From Arthrobacter sp. APC 3897 (GTDB taxonomy: Bacteria; Actinomycetota; Actinomycetes; Actinomycetales; Micrococcaceae): 64,000 nucleotides of DNA. The stretch spans positions 1 through 64,000 of the forward strand of contig NZ_JASDDG010000017.1 in assembly GCF_030407495.1 (NCBI RefSeq). The letters are read 5' to 3'. Every line of letters begins with the position of its first letter. Within the stretch, counting starts at the first letter, position 1. The notes beneath the pieces were generated by a model. That model did not search any database, was not told where the DNA came from, and worked only from the letters and a program-made list of their open reading frames with translations. Below, piece after piece: positions 18,068-27,533 of this stretch. A program made the translations under genes and the position numbers.

Positions 18068-19792
18068 ATGAGCAAAGATGCACTCAGTCCGGAATACCGG
18101 GAGGACGCCCTGGCGGCGCTGCGTTCCACGGCGGAACCCGGCCAACAATTGGACATCCTGATTGTCGGCGGCGGCGTGGTGGGGGCCGGTGCGGCCCTGG
18201 ACGCAGTCACCCGCGGACTCAAGGTGGGCATGGTGGAGGCCCGGGACTGGGCATCGGGCACGTCGTCGCGTTCCTCCAAGCTTATTCACGGCGGTCTGCG
18301 TTATCTGGAGATGCTGGATTTCGCGCTCGTAGCTGAAGCGCTGAAGGAGCGCGGCCTGCTGATCCAGCGGATCGCTCCGCATCTGGTCAAGCCCGTACCG
18401 TTCCTGTACCCGCTGACACACCGGTTCTATGAGCGGCCCTATGTTGGCGCCGGCATCATGCTGTACGACACCATGGGGCTGACCTCCGGCAACTCCCGCG
18501 GTGTGCCGATGCACAAGCATCTCAGCAAGAAAGCCACGCTCCGGGCGGCGCCCAGCCTGAAGGATGACGCCATGGTGGGGTCCATCCGCTACTACGACGC
18601 CCAGGTGGACGACGCCCGGTACGTGGCCAATATGGTCCGCACCGCAGCGCATTACGGCGCCACCGTGGCCAACCGCGTATCCGTGGTGGATTTCCTGCGC
18701 GAGGGTGAGCGCGTGGTTGGTGCCCGGGTCAAGGACTCCGAGACGGGCCGGGAATTCGATGTCTTCGCCCGGCAGGTGGTCAACGCCACCGGTGTGTGGA
18801 CCGACGAAACCCAGGCCATGGTGACGGACCGGGGACAGCTCAAAGTACGGGCGTCCAAGGGCGTGCACCTGGTGGTGCCCCGCGACCGGATCCAGTCCAC
18901 CGTGGGTATGATCCTGCGCACCGAAAAATCCGTGCTGTTTGTGATCCCGTGGGGCCGGCACTGGATTGTGGGCACCACGGACACTGACTGGAATCTGGAC
19001 AAGGCTCATCCGGCGGCCACGTCAGCGGACATCGACTATTTGCTGGAACACGTGAACACGGTGCTGAAGACGCCGTTGACGCGCGAAGATGTGGAAGGTG
19101 TCTACGCCGGCCTGCGTCCCCTTCTTGCCGGCGAGAATGATTCCACGGCCAAACTCTCCCGCGAACATGTGGTGGCGCATCCCGTGCCGGGGCTGGTGGT
19201 TGTGGCCGGAGGTAAATGGACAACCTACCGCGTCATGGCCAAGGACGCCGTGGACGAGGCTGCCCGCGCCCTGGATGACAAGGTTCCGGAAAGCTGCACC
19301 TCCACCATCCCGCTGCTGGGAGCGGTGGGATACAAGGCGGCATGGAATCTCCGGCACCGCACTGCGGAGCACTACGGAGTCCATGTGGTGCGGGTGGAGC
19401 ACCTGCTCAACCGGTACGGTTCCCTGGCCACCGAAGTACTGGAACTGATCCGTGCCACTCCGGAGCTGGGGGAGCCGCTGCCCGGAGCCGATGATTATCT
19501 GCGCGCCGAGGTGGTGTATGCCACCACGTCCGAAGGTGCCCGGCATGTGGAGGACGTGCTGGCCCGGCGCACCCGCATCTCCATCGAATCGTGGGACCGG
19601 GGAGTCTCCGCTGCACCCGTTGTGGCCGAACTCATGGCTCCCATCCTGAACTGGAGCCCCGAACGGGTGGAGCAGGAAGTGGCCCACTATGAGGCGAGAG
19701 TGGAAGCCGAGAGACTCAGCCAGGAACAGCCCGATGACGTTTCAGCTGACGCCGCACGGTTGAAGGCCCATGACATCGCTCCACTGGCCTGA
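18068..19792 (+). CDS. glpD: Glycerol-3-phosphate dehydrogenase, FAD-dependent
   Basis: The 574-residue membrane-associated flavoprotein oxidises sn-glycerol-3-phosphate to dihydroxyacetone phosphate and passes electrons to the quinone pool. It has the FAD-binding loop DILIVGGGVVGAGAALDAVTR near residue 30, the SSRSSKLIHGGLRYLE block, and the C-terminal helical DAO_C domain. Start ATG 18068 follows GAGAGGAAA; an upstream in-frame GTG (18014) is possible but lacks support. Its last 23 bp overlap a PTS EIIA gene. No glpF or glpK is present in the window. Confidence 0.94.
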   Translation: MSKDALSPEYREDALAALRSTAEPGQQLDILIVGGGVVGAGAALDAVTRGLKVGMVEARDWASGTSSRSSKLIHGGLRYLEMLDFALVAEALKERGLLIQRIAPHLVKPVPFLYPLTHRFYERPYVGAGIMLYDTMGLTSGNSRGVPMHKHLSKKATLRAAPSLKDDAMVGSIRYYDAQVDDARYVANMVRTAAHYGATVANRVSVVDFLREGERVVGARVKDSETGREFDVFARQVVNATGVWTDETQAMVTDRGQLKVRASKGVHLVVPRDRIQSTVGMILRTEKSVLFVIPWGRHWIVGTTDTDWNLDKAHPAATSADIDYLLEHVNTVLKTPLTREDVEGVYAGLRPLLAGENDSTAKLSREHVVAHPVPGLVVVAGGKWTTYRVMAKDAVDEAARALDDKVPESCTSTIPLLGAVGYKAAWNLRHRTAEHYGVHVVRVEHLLNRYGSLATEVLELIRATPELGEPLPGADDYLRAEVVYATTSEGARHVEDVLARRTRISIESWDRGVSAAPVVAELMAPILNWSPERVEQEVAHYEARVEAERLSQEQPDDVSADAARLKAHDIAPLA

Positions 19793-20300
19793 ACCGGAAC
19801 GGCCCGTGGAACCGGTTCTTTCCCTCAACGAGCAGGGCGCCGTCCTGACAGTGCCCGAAATGGTCATCCTGCAGATGGAGGCAACTGACCGGTTGGACGC
19901 GTCAGCCCAGCTTGCCCGGCGGATGTACGAGCAGGGCAGGATCCGCAACCTGGAGGTGTTCCTGGAGCAGGTCAGCGCCCGTGAACACCAGATGGCCACC
20001 GGCCTGCCCGGCGGCATCGGCATGCCGCATGCCCGCAGCGAGGAAGTGGTGCAGACCTCGATCGCCGTGGGAATCACCCGCTACGGGCACAGTATCGATT
20101 TCGGTGCTTCCGACGGGCCGGCCACCGTGATTTTGCTGATAGGCACCCCCGCCGGAGCGTTCTCGGAGCACCTGGAAGTCCTGGCCACCCTCGCGCGGTC
20201 GCTGTTCCGCCCTTCCTTCCGCGAGTCGCTGCGCAGGGCCAACGATGCCGAGGTTATTTCCGAACTGATCAACTCCTCGCTGGTGTTTTTTGACCACTGA
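19770..20300 (+). CDS. PTS EIIA domain protein, fructose/mannitol (PtsN) family
   Basis: The 176-residue protein contains a complete EIIA-2 domain (residues ~28-170) with the phosphorylatable histidine in GGIGMPHARSEEV, and the ATVILLIGTPAGAFSEHLEVLATL block. No EIIB, EIIC, HPr or EI is encoded nearby, so it may be a regulatory, PtsN-like protein or serve a transporter elsewhere. The ATG lies inside glpD, giving a 23-bp overlap; a GTG at 19806 would avoid the overlap. Physical coupling to glpD suggests a link between glycerol-3-phosphate oxidation and PTS phosphorylation state, which is inference. Confidence 0.88.
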   Translation: MTSLHWPEPERPVEPVLSLNEQGAVLTVPEMVILQMEATDRLDASAQLARRMYEQGRIRNLEVFLEQVSAREHQMATGLPGGIGMPHARSEEVVQTSIAVGITRYGHSIDFGASDGPATVILLIGTPAGAFSEHLEVLATLARSLFRPSFRESLRRANDAEVISELINSSLVFFDH

Positions 20301-20384
20301 CGCTGCCTGCCGGCGGGCGTCAGTGCAGGGGCCGCGGACAGCAGGCATTGGGTTTTCTACACGGGTACGAAGTACGGTTAAGGA

Positions 20385-21209
20385 GTGCTGAAAACTGCCC
20401 TGCAACCCCGCTGGATCGCCGCCCTTCTTTTTGCGCTTGCGATCTCGACGGTCTTCGTGCTCCTGAGCCAGTGGCAGTTTTCGACGGCTGAGAGCGAGCT
20501 CCCGCCCTCCGCGGGTGAAACCGAAAACGTCCGCCCCCTCACCGAAGTGTTCACCCCCGGCGTGGAACTGATGGGCACGCAGGCGGACCAGATGGTCTCC
20601 ATGACCGGTTCCTTCCGCGGTGAGGACACCGTCCTGATTGACGAGCGGCTGTATGACGGGGACCGCGGATACTGGGTGGTCACCGCCTTCGCCGTGGACG
20701 GTGCCCCGGACAGCGCCGTCATGCCGGTGGTCCGCGGCTGGGTTGCCGCACCCGGCGATGCCGAACCGGCCCCCTCCGGCGAGGCCGTCGTCGTCGGCCG
20801 CCTGCTGCCGCCCGAAGGCCCCATTGCCAAAGCGCCCGGGGAGGAAAATGTCCTGCCCAGCCTCTCCAGCGCCGAACTGGTCAATGTTTGGGACACCCCG
20901 GGGTACTCGGCGTTCGTCACCGCGGACGAGATTACGGTGGACGGTGCAGCGCCCGACACCGGGAACATGCGGGTCGTCAACGTGGATGCGCAGCCCCAGG
21001 AAACCTCAGTGAACTGGATGAACATCTTCTACGCCATCGAGTGGGTGGTCTTCGCCGGGTTCTCCGTCTTCCTGTGGTGGCGCCTCGTGGCCGATGCCCA
21101 CCGGCGTTCCTTCGAGGACGACGACGACTATTACTACGACGATGATGAAGACGACGACGGGGACACCGTCCCCGGGCGTCCGGCACCGACCAGTGAGGTA
21201 CAGAAGTGA
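20385..21209 (+). CDS. SURF1 family protein (cytochrome oxidase assembly)
   Basis: The 274-residue protein starts at a GTG after AAGGAG. One membrane segment near the N-terminus (WIAALLFALAISTVFVLLSQ, followed by WQF) and one at residues ~207-227, with an extracytoplasmic beta domain between, is the SURF1 layout. The tail is strikingly acidic (runs of Asp/Glu with Tyr, residues ~243-262). SURF1 helps insert heme a into aa3-type oxidase. It overlaps the following DUF3817 gene by 4 bp. Confidence 0.88.
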   Translation: MLKTALQPRWIAALLFALAISTVFVLLSQWQFSTAESELPPSAGETENVRPLTEVFTPGVELMGTQADQMVSMTGSFRGEDTVLIDERLYDGDRGYWVVTAFAVDGAPDSAVMPVVRGWVAAPGDAEPAPSGEAVVVGRLLPPEGPIAKAPGEENVLPSLSSAELVNVWDTPGYSAFVTADEITVDGAAPDTGNMRVVNVDAQPQETSVNWMNIFYAIEWVVFAGFSVFLWWRLVADAHRRSFEDDDDYYYDDDEDDDGDTVPGRPAPTSEVQK

Positions 21210-21634
21210 GCGATCCCGTACAGGCCCCCGCAGCAGCCGGCAAACCCCGCCGGAAGAGGCGCCGTTTTGGCGGCACCCACGCCCAGATCCGTTCGGCACT
21301 GGCCTTTTATAAGGTTTCCTCCTACGTCACCGGTGTGTTTCTTCTCCTGCTGTGTGTCGAGATGATCCTCAAGTACGGGCTGAAGATCGAGGAGATCACC
21401 GTTGGGCCGCTGAACCTTTTCACGGGTGTGCTGATTGCCCACGGCTGGTTGTACGTGGTGTACCTGCTGGCTGACTTCCGCCTGTGGCAGCTGATGCGGT
21501 GGCCGTTCTCGCAGTTCATCCTCATCGCCCTGGGCGGCGTGGTGCCCTTCCTGTCCTTCATCGTGGAGGGGCGGACGCACAAGCAGGTTCTGGCTGAACT
21601 TGCTGCGCACCCGGAAGCGGCCAAGCGCTACTGA
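21206..21634 (+). CDS. DUF3817 integral membrane protein
   Basis: The 142-residue protein has a basic N-terminus (KPRRKRRRF) and three predicted membrane segments: SSYVTGVFLLLLCVEMIL, LFTGVLIAHGWLYVVYLLA and FILIALGGVVPFLSFIV, as in DUF3817 (YdzA-like). The family's function is unknown. Its start overlaps the SURF1 stop (ATGA-type), so the two are an operon and it may take part in respiratory chain assembly. Confidence 0.85.
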   Translation: MSDPVQAPAAAGKPRRKRRRFGGTHAQIRSALAFYKVSSYVTGVFLLLLCVEMILKYGLKIEEITVGPLNLFTGVLIAHGWLYVVYLLADFRLWQLMRWPFSQFILIALGGVVPFLSFIVEGRTHKQVLAELAAHPEAAKRY

Positions 21635-21688
21635 GTTCCGGCCCCGGCGGATGTGCGGCACGGATGCTCAGGCGACTATCCTTGAAGA

Positions 21689-23278
21689 GTGACTAATTCC
21701 GCGACCCCTCCCATAGAAGAGCGCCCTGTCCTAGTTGTGGACTTCGGCGCCCAGTACGCCCAGCTCATTGCCCGCCGGGTACGCGATGCAGATGTTTATT
21801 CCGAGGTGGTGCCCCACACCTGGACCACGGAGCAGATCCTGGCGAAGAACCCGGCCGCGATCATTCTTTCCGGCGGTCCCTCCAGCGTTTACGCCGAAGG
21901 CGCCCCTGCAGTCAGCGAAGGCCTGTTTGAGGCAGGCGTTCCGGTCCTGGGCATCTGCTACGGCTTCCAGGCCATGGCCAACGCCCTGGGCGGCAAGGTT
22001 GCCCAAACCGGCCTGCGTGAATACGGCTCCACAGACGCCACCGCCGTCGGAGGCCCACGCTCCATCCTTGAGGGCACGCCGGAGCAGCAGAACACCTGGA
22101 TGAGCCACGGTGACAGCGTCCAGGAAGCTCCGCCCGGATTCGACGTGCTGGCCACCACGGCCGGCGCTCCCGTTGCTGCTTTTGCCAATGAAGAAAAGCG
22201 TCTCTACGGCGTTCAGTGGCACCCGGAAGTGAAGCACTCCGCCCACGGCCAGTCCGTCCTGGAGAACTTCCTCTTCAAGGGCGCACGCCTGGACCGCAGC
22301 TGGACCACCGGCAACATTGTGGAAGAGCAGGTTGAACGCATCCGCGAGCAGGTCGGCAGCTCCCGCGTCATCTGCGGCCTCTCCGGCGGAGTTGACTCAG
22401 CCGTTGCCGCAGCACTGGTGCAGCGCGCCGTCGGCGACCAGCTGACCTGTGTGTTCGTGGACCACGGACTGCTGCGCGAAGGCGAAGCCGAGCAGGTGGA
22501 ACGCGATTTCGTAGCCTCCACCGGCGTCAACCTCTACGTCGCCAACGAGCAGAAGCGCTTCCTTGAAGCCCTGGCCGGCGTCACGGATCCGGAAACCAAG
22601 CGCAAGATCATCGGGCGCGAATTCATCCGTGCGTTCGAGGAAGCCGAACGCGCCATCATGGCCGAAGCCGCTGCTGCAGGCGAACCCATCCGTTTCCTCG
22701 TCCAGGGCACCCTGTACCCGGACGTGGTGGAATCCGGCGGCGGTGAAGGCGCAGCAAACATCAAGAGCCACCACAATGTGGGCGGGCTGCCCGAAGACCT
22801 GAAATTCGAGCTGGTTGAACCGCTGCGCGCCCTGTTCAAGGACGAGGTCCGTGCCGTGGGCCGCGAGCTGGGCCTGCCGGCCGAAATCGTGGGACGCCAG
22901 CCGTTCCCCGGCCCCGGCCTGGGCATCCGCATCATCGGCGAGGTGAACCAGGAACGCCTGGACCTGCTGCGCCGTGCCGACGCCATTGCCCGTGCCGAGC
23001 TCACCGCAGCCGGCCTGGACAACGAAGTGTGGCAGATGCCGGTTGTCCTGCTGGCCGACGTGCGCAGCGTGGGCGTCCAGGGTGACGGCCGGACCTACGG
23101 CCACCCGATCGTCCTGCGACCGGTTTCCAGCGAGGACGCCATGACCGCGGACTGGTCACGCCTGCCGTATGACCTGCTGGCACGCATCTCCAACCGCATC
23201 ACCAATGAAGTCGACGGGATCAACCGCGTGGTGCTGGACGTAACGTCCAAGCCGCCGGGAACCATCGAGTGGGAGTAA
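21689..23278 (+). CDS. guaA: GMP synthase, glutamine-hydrolysing
   Basis: The 529-residue enzyme aminates XMP to GMP. The N-terminal class I amidotransferase domain has the nucleophile in [12 protein letters not shown] (near residue 90) and the His/Glu in [10 protein letters not shown]. The PP-loop ATP pyrophosphatase follows ([14 protein letters not shown], residue ~230), then the C-terminal dimerisation domain ending KPPGTIEWE. Start is a GTG at 21689. It completes the guaB-guaB3-guaA set, separated by the glpD-SURF1 block. Confidence 0.97.
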   Translation: MTNSATPPIEERPVLVVDFGAQYAQLIARRVRDADVYSEVVPHTWTTEQILAKNPAAIILSGGPSSVYAEGAPAVSEGLFEAGVPVLGICYGFQAMANALGGKVAQTGLREYGSTDATAVGGPRSILEGTPEQQNTWMSHGDSVQEAPPGFDVLATTAGAPVAAFANEEKRLYGVQWHPEVKHSAHGQSVLENFLFKGARLDRSWTTGNIVEEQVERIREQVGSSRVICGLSGGVDSAVAAALVQRAVGDQLTCVFVDHGLLREGEAEQVERDFVASTGVNLYVANEQKRFLEALAGVTDPETKRKIIGREFIRAFEEAERAIMAEAAAAGEPIRFLVQGTLYPDVVESGGGEGAANIKSHHNVGGLPEDLKFELVEPLRALFKDEVRAVGRELGLPAEIVGRQPFPGPGLGIRIIGEVNQERLDLLRRADAIARAELTAAGLDNEVWQMPVVLLADVRSVGVQGDGRTYGHPIVLRPVSSEDAMTADWSRLPYDLLARISNRITNEVDGINRVVLDVTSKPPGTIEWE

Positions 23279-23284
23279 ATTGAC

Positions 23285-23320
23285 CGCGGGGGACAGCCGA
23301 ACAGGCTGTCCCCCGCGTTG
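23285..23320 (+). terminator. Intrinsic terminator of guaA
   Basis: Fourteen-base arms CGCGGGGGACAGCC (23285-23298) and GGCTGTCCCCCGCG (23304-23317) with a 5-nt loop, then TTG. The T tract is short but the stem is perfect. Confidence 0.8.
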
Positions 23321-23413
23321 CTATGTCGGGTAAACCCGGCAAAAAGCGATAGTTTGGAAGGTATGCCAATTTGGTCAAGAACGTCGCGCGGAAGTGCAGA
23401 AAAGAGGGCACCA

Positions 23414-26400
23414 GTGTCTGAGCAGAATCCCGGGGATATCGCCTCGGACTTCCTGCTGCCGTGGCTGGGACAACTGGGACAGCATGCCGGATCGGACACG
23501 TTGCTTCACTTCACCCCGTCACCGTCCAACAGCATCGACCTGACACACGCTCATCCGTCGGGTCTGGCCCAGCTGCTGGCAGGGCGCCGGACACGGCTGT
23601 CCACGCTGCTGCGTGATTCGGAGCAGTACGGAGCCGCCATGAAGGCCGGCCGCCTCCTGCGCGCCAAGATCTATGAACTCGGCACGGACCGCGGGATCGA
23701 CGTCGGCTACCTGGCCGCCGGCACGGCATCCTGGCGCTATGCCGCTGACGCCGCTGTTCGCCCCGAGTCGCTGACCGCTCCGGTCCTGCTCACTCCGGTC
23801 TCACTGACCGTGCACCCCTCACAGGACGACTATGAGCTGCAGCTTACCGACAAGGCAGCCCTGAACCCTGCCTTTGTCCGTCACCTGCAGCATGAACAGG
23901 GCCTGGACATTGACGTCGAGGCGCTGGCGCGTCTTGCCTACGGCACCGCCCGGTTCGATCCCCACCCGGTCCTGGAGAAACTGCGGGCCGTCACGGAGGG
24001 CGTCCGCGGCATCAACATCGAACACCGTCTCCTGGTCTCCACCTTCGCTGACTTGTCGGATCCGGCCGAAGACAGCGCCCTGGATCCCGCGCACCCCATC
24101 CTGCGCGCCCTGATGGACTCCGCACGCGGAACGGGCCGCACTGTCCCGGAGATCAATGACCCGGGACTGCCGCCGCTGGATGACCGGCTCCCGGCAGATG
24201 AACTGCTGGTGATGGACGCCGACCAGGAACAGCAGGACGTACTGGACCTGATTCTGGACGGCCAGTCACTGGTGGTCTCCACGCCGCCCGGTACCGGACA
24301 GACCCAAACGGCCCTCAATGCCGCTGCTGCGCTGGTCCATGCCGGGAAGTCCGTGCTCGTGGTAGCCGAACGCCGCGGCACGCTGAACCAGTTTGTCTCC
24401 GAACTGGATGCCCTGCACCTGGGGTCCGCCGTGCTCCAAATCAACGCCGGCCTCACTGAGCAGCAGCTGAAGGATCAGCTGATCCGGGCCATCGTCCGCA
24501 ACGAAAAGGCCGCGGACCCGGACCTGGAAAGCCTGCACAAGGTCCTGGTGTCCAACCGGCACCAGCTGCGCGACCACGTCAAGTCACTGCACAACGTGCG
24601 CCAGCGCTGGGGCTGCTCGCCCTACCAGGCCATGCAGTCCCTGGCGGAACTCACCTCCATGGACCCGGCCCCGGCCACCACCGTCCGGCTCAAGCGCAGT
24701 GTCCTGGACAGCATCACGGACCGGACCGAGCTGACCGGAAGGCTGCGCCGGGCTGCTGAACTGGGCAGCTTCAGCCGTGCCGCCACCACCAGCCCGTGGT
24801 TCGGCGCCAAGCTGCTCAACCGCAAGGAAACGGAAGAGGCGTACGAGCTCACCCAAAGCCTGGCCCGGGATCTCCCCGAGCTGCGCGCAAAGGTGCAGTC
24901 CGTTGCCGAGCATTCACAGATCCGCCTTGGTGAAACCTTCGCGCAGTGGGGCGAGCAGCTGGAGCTGCTGGTTGCGGTGCGTGAAAGCCTGGACAAGTTC
25001 ACTCCGGATATCTTCGACCGTCCGGTCAGCGACCTGATTTCCGCCACGGCGTCCTCGTCCTGGCGGCGTGAACGTGCCGTGGACATGAGCTCCATGACCC
25101 GTTCCCGCCTGCGGCGGGTTGCCAAGGAATACATCCGGCCCGGCGTGCACATTTCAGACCTGCACTCCTCGCTGGTTGAGGTCCAGCAGCAGCGCGCCGT
25201 CTGGGGCCGCTATGCAACAAGCCAGCGCCACCCCTCTGTGCCCACCGGGCTGGCGGACATCAACCGGTCCTACATCACGGTCAAGGAACAGCTGGACACC
25301 CTCACCGGCATTCTTGACGGGACACCCGCCAAGCCAAACCTCGCCGAGCTGACGCTGGATGAGCTGGAAAAACAGCTTGATGCGCTGGCGGGGGACCGCG
25401 AGACGCTGGACACCCTGCCCGAACGCACCCTCCTGCTGGACGAGATGCGCGGCCAGGGACTGGGCGAGCTGCTGGATGACCTCGAAGCCCGCGAAGTCCA
25501 GCCCCGGCATGTTGGCTACGAGCTGGAACTTGCCTGGTGGCAGTCGGCCCTTGAAGCGATGATCAGCGGCGACGATTACCTGGCAATGTCCGACGGCGAC
25601 AGCCTGCGCCGGCTCGAAGCCGAGTACCGGCTGGCGGACAACGCACACATTGCCTCCGGCAGCGCCCGGGTGCGGTTTGCCCTCGCCGAAAGGTGGCGCC
25701 GCGGCGTTGAGGCCGCGCCTTCCAAAGCGGCCGCCCTGCGCGACGCCATCAAGAACGGCCCGCTCACCCTGCCGGACCTGTGCACGCAGTCAACCGAGCT
25801 GGTTTCCTCGCTGCTGCCGGTCTGGGCAGCCAGCCCGCTGGTCCTGCCGATGGTGCTGCCCGGCACGCGGTCCTTTGACGCCGTCCTTGTCCTTGACGCG
25901 GAATCCACTTCCCTGCAGTCCGCGGTGCCGGCCCTGGCACGGGCCACCCAGGTCATCGCCTTCGGCGACGGGCAGCTCGGCGGTCCGCGGCCGTTCACGA
26001 TTGGCGTTGAACCCTCCCGGCCGGCGGGGGAGGAGCAGGAGCTCGTCAGCGTCTTCGAAGCACTGGACGCGGTCCTGCCGACCCGGACCCTGTCCACCGT
26101 GTACCGCGGCACCGACCGCGCACTCATGAACCAGCTCAGCCGCAGCTTCTATGACGGCCGCCTGACCATGGTTCCGCGCGGTGCCGAGGTTTCCTCCGGC
26201 GGACGTCCGCTCACCGTCGAATACCTGGCGGACGGCACCGGCATGCCCAGCTCCGAGCACGAAGGCGTCGAAAGCGTGGCCGCCGAGGTTAACCGCGTTG
26301 TTGACCTGGTATTCGAGCACATCCGCCGCCGCCCGCACGAGTCACTGGCAGTCGTCACGGCCAGCCCGCGGCACGCCGTCCGGGTTGCCGAGGCGATCCG

Positions 26401-27322
26401 GGTGCAGATGGCCAATTTCCCCTGGGCCTCGGACTTCTTCACTCCGGGCAAGGAATCCTTCCGGGTGGTCCCCGTGGACCGCGCGGCAGGGTTGGTGCGA
26501 GACAGTGTGATCTTCTCCCTCGGGTTCGGACGCACTCCCCACGGCCGTGCACTGCACACCTTCGGGCCGCTGTCCGCGTCCGACGGGCGGGGCAAATTCC
26601 TCACCGCCATGACCCGTGCCCGCAGCCGGCTGCATGTCCTGACCTGTTTCCGGCCGGAGGACCTGGACAAGTCCCGTCTCGGTTACGGGGCCCTGGATTT
26701 CTACGACCTCATCAAGAGGGAACTGGACCAGCCGGCGCCTTCCCCCGCCCAGAAGGGCCTTGCTCCCGAGTCAGGCCCGGCATCCCGCGGAGCGGACAAT
26801 CCGGCAGGCGGGATCATGGAAGAGGACCCGCTGGTGGCTGACCTCGTCAACCGGCTGCGGGCCCGCGGCGCCAGAGTGTGGGACCACTACCAGGGAGCCA
26901 TCGACATTGTGGCCACCGTTGACCGGAGCAGCACCGGCGGTGAACCTGCCGTGCCGATGGCGATCGAGTCCGACGGCACCGAACGGTACCGGACCATGAG
27001 CGTGCGCGAACGCAGCCGGCTGCGGCCCCAGCTGCTGGAACGTCTGGGCTGGCGCTACATGCCGTTGTGGACCATTGAGGTCTTCAGCGATCCGTCAGCC
27101 TGCGCAGACCTGGTGGGACGCTACCTCAACCTGCCGGCACTTAAGGACGGCGAAGGAAAGCCGGTCAAGACTGTGGGGACGTCCGTCAGCGGGTCGCTTG
27201 CCCGCCGCGGCAACATCCCCTCGACGCCGCACGGCAGCAGCCGAATCAAGGAACGCACAACCGCAGCACCTGCGCCCGAGACGGATCCGGATGAATCAAA
27301 CCGGGAGGCACCGCGGCCGTGA
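23414..27322 (+). CDS. Large SF1 helicase-like protein with degenerate ATPase motifs and C-terminal MTES_1575-type nuclease domain
   Basis: The 1302-residue protein starts at GTG 23414 (MSEQNPGDIASDF) behind AGAGGG; ATG 23363 is an alternative but its GGAAGG is too close. Residues ~1-270 resemble DUF4011. A Upf1-like SF1 core follows: motif I reads PPGTGQT (Gln296 where Lys is required), motif II reads LDAES (Asp828-Ala-Glu830) instead of DEAS, motif III GDGQL and motif VI TAMTRARSRL are kept. Between them lies a ~450-residue helical insertion. Residues ~1130-1235 form a PD-(D/E)XK-like domain with Asp1164 (AIDIV), Glu1185 (AIESDG) and LGWRYMPLWTIEVF. The family role is unknown; nucleic-acid processing or defence is plausible. 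A 62-residue gene is coupled downstream. Confidence 0.75.
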   Translation: MSEQNPGDIASDFLLPWLGQLGQHAGSDTLLHFTPSPSNSIDLTHAHPSGLAQLLAGRRTRLSTLLRDSEQYGAAMKAGRLLRAKIYELGTDRGIDVGYLAAGTASWRYAADAAVRPESLTAPVLLTPVSLTVHPSQDDYELQLTDKAALNPAFVRHLQHEQGLDIDVEALARLAYGTARFDPHPVLEKLRAVTEGVRGINIEHRLLVSTFADLSDPAEDSALDPAHPILRALMDSARGTGRTVPEINDPGLPPLDDRLPADELLVMDADQEQQDVLDLILDGQSLVVSTPPGTGQTQTALNAAAALVHAGKSVLVVAERRGTLNQFVSELDALHLGSAVLQINAGLTEQQLKDQLIRAIVRNEKAADPDLESLHKVLVSNRHQLRDHVKSLHNVRQRWGCSPYQAMQSLAELTSMDPAPATTVRLKRSVLDSITDRTELTGRLRRAAELGSFSRAATTSPWFGAKLLNRKETEEAYELTQSLARDLPELRAKVQSVAEHSQIRLGETFAQWGEQLELLVAVRESLDKFTPDIFDRPVSDLISATASSSWRRERAVDMSSMTRSRLRRVAKEYIRPGVHISDLHSSLVEVQQQRAVWGRYATSQRHPSVPTGLADINRSYITVKEQLDTLTGILDGTPAKPNLAELTLDELEKQLDALAGDRETLDTLPERTLLLDEMRGQGLGELLDDLEAREVQPRHVGYELELAWWQSALEAMISGDDYLAMSDGDSLRRLEAEYRLADNAHIASGSARVRFALAERWRRGVEAAPSKAAALRDAIKNGPLTLPDLCTQSTELVSSLLPVWAASPLVLPMVLPGTRSFDAVLVLDAESTSLQSAVPALARATQVIAFGDGQLGGPRPFTIGVEPSRPAGEEQELVSVFEALDAVLPTRTLSTVYRGTDRALMNQLSRSFYDGRLTMVPRGAEVSSGGRPLTVEYLADGTGMPSSEHEGVESVAAEVNRVVDLVFEHIRRRPHESLAVVTASPRHAVRVAEAIRVQMANFPWASDFFTPGKESFRVVPVDRAAGLVRDSVIFSLGFGRTPHGRALHTFGPLSASDGRGKFLTAMTRARSRLHVLTCFRPEDLDKSRLGYGALDFYDLIKRELDQPAPSPAQKGLAPESGPASRGADNPAGGIMEEDPLVADLVNRLRARGARVWDHYQGAIDIVATVDRSSTGGEPAVPMAIESDGTERYRTMSVRERSRLRPQLLERLGWRYMPLWTIEVFSDPSACADLVGRYLNLPALKDGEGKPVKTVGTSVSGSLARRGNIPSTPHGSSRIKERTTAAPAPETDPDESNREAPRP

Positions 27323-27507
27323 CGCCCCGCAAGCCACACCGCCGCGCGAGCGGGGGCACCGTCCCCCGCCCGCTGCCGGCACGCAAGGAAGAAGTACCGC
27401 CTGAGCTGAAGGCCAAGGCAGTGGAGGACGACCCGCGGGTGTGGGGCGATGAGCCGGAAGACCGGGACACCTGGCTGCTGGAACAGCGCCCGCCCCACTG
27501 GGACTGA
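27319..27507 (+). CDS. Small conserved hypothetical protein coupled to the helicase-like gene
   Basis: The 62-residue protein starts with GTG inside the GTGA that ends the large gene, so translation is coupled. It has a basic, proline-rich N-terminus (PRKPHRRASGG) and an acidic C-terminus rich in Trp (DDPRVWGDEPEDRDTWLLE, then RPPHWD). No domain is recognised. The arrangement suggests a small partner or regulator of the helicase-like protein. Confidence 0.7.
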   Translation: MTPRKPHRRASGGTVPRPLPARKEEVPPELKAKAVEDDPRVWGDEPEDRDTWLLEQRPPHWD

Positions 27508-27533
27508 CAGCCCTGCGCAACAGCCGGGAAGGT

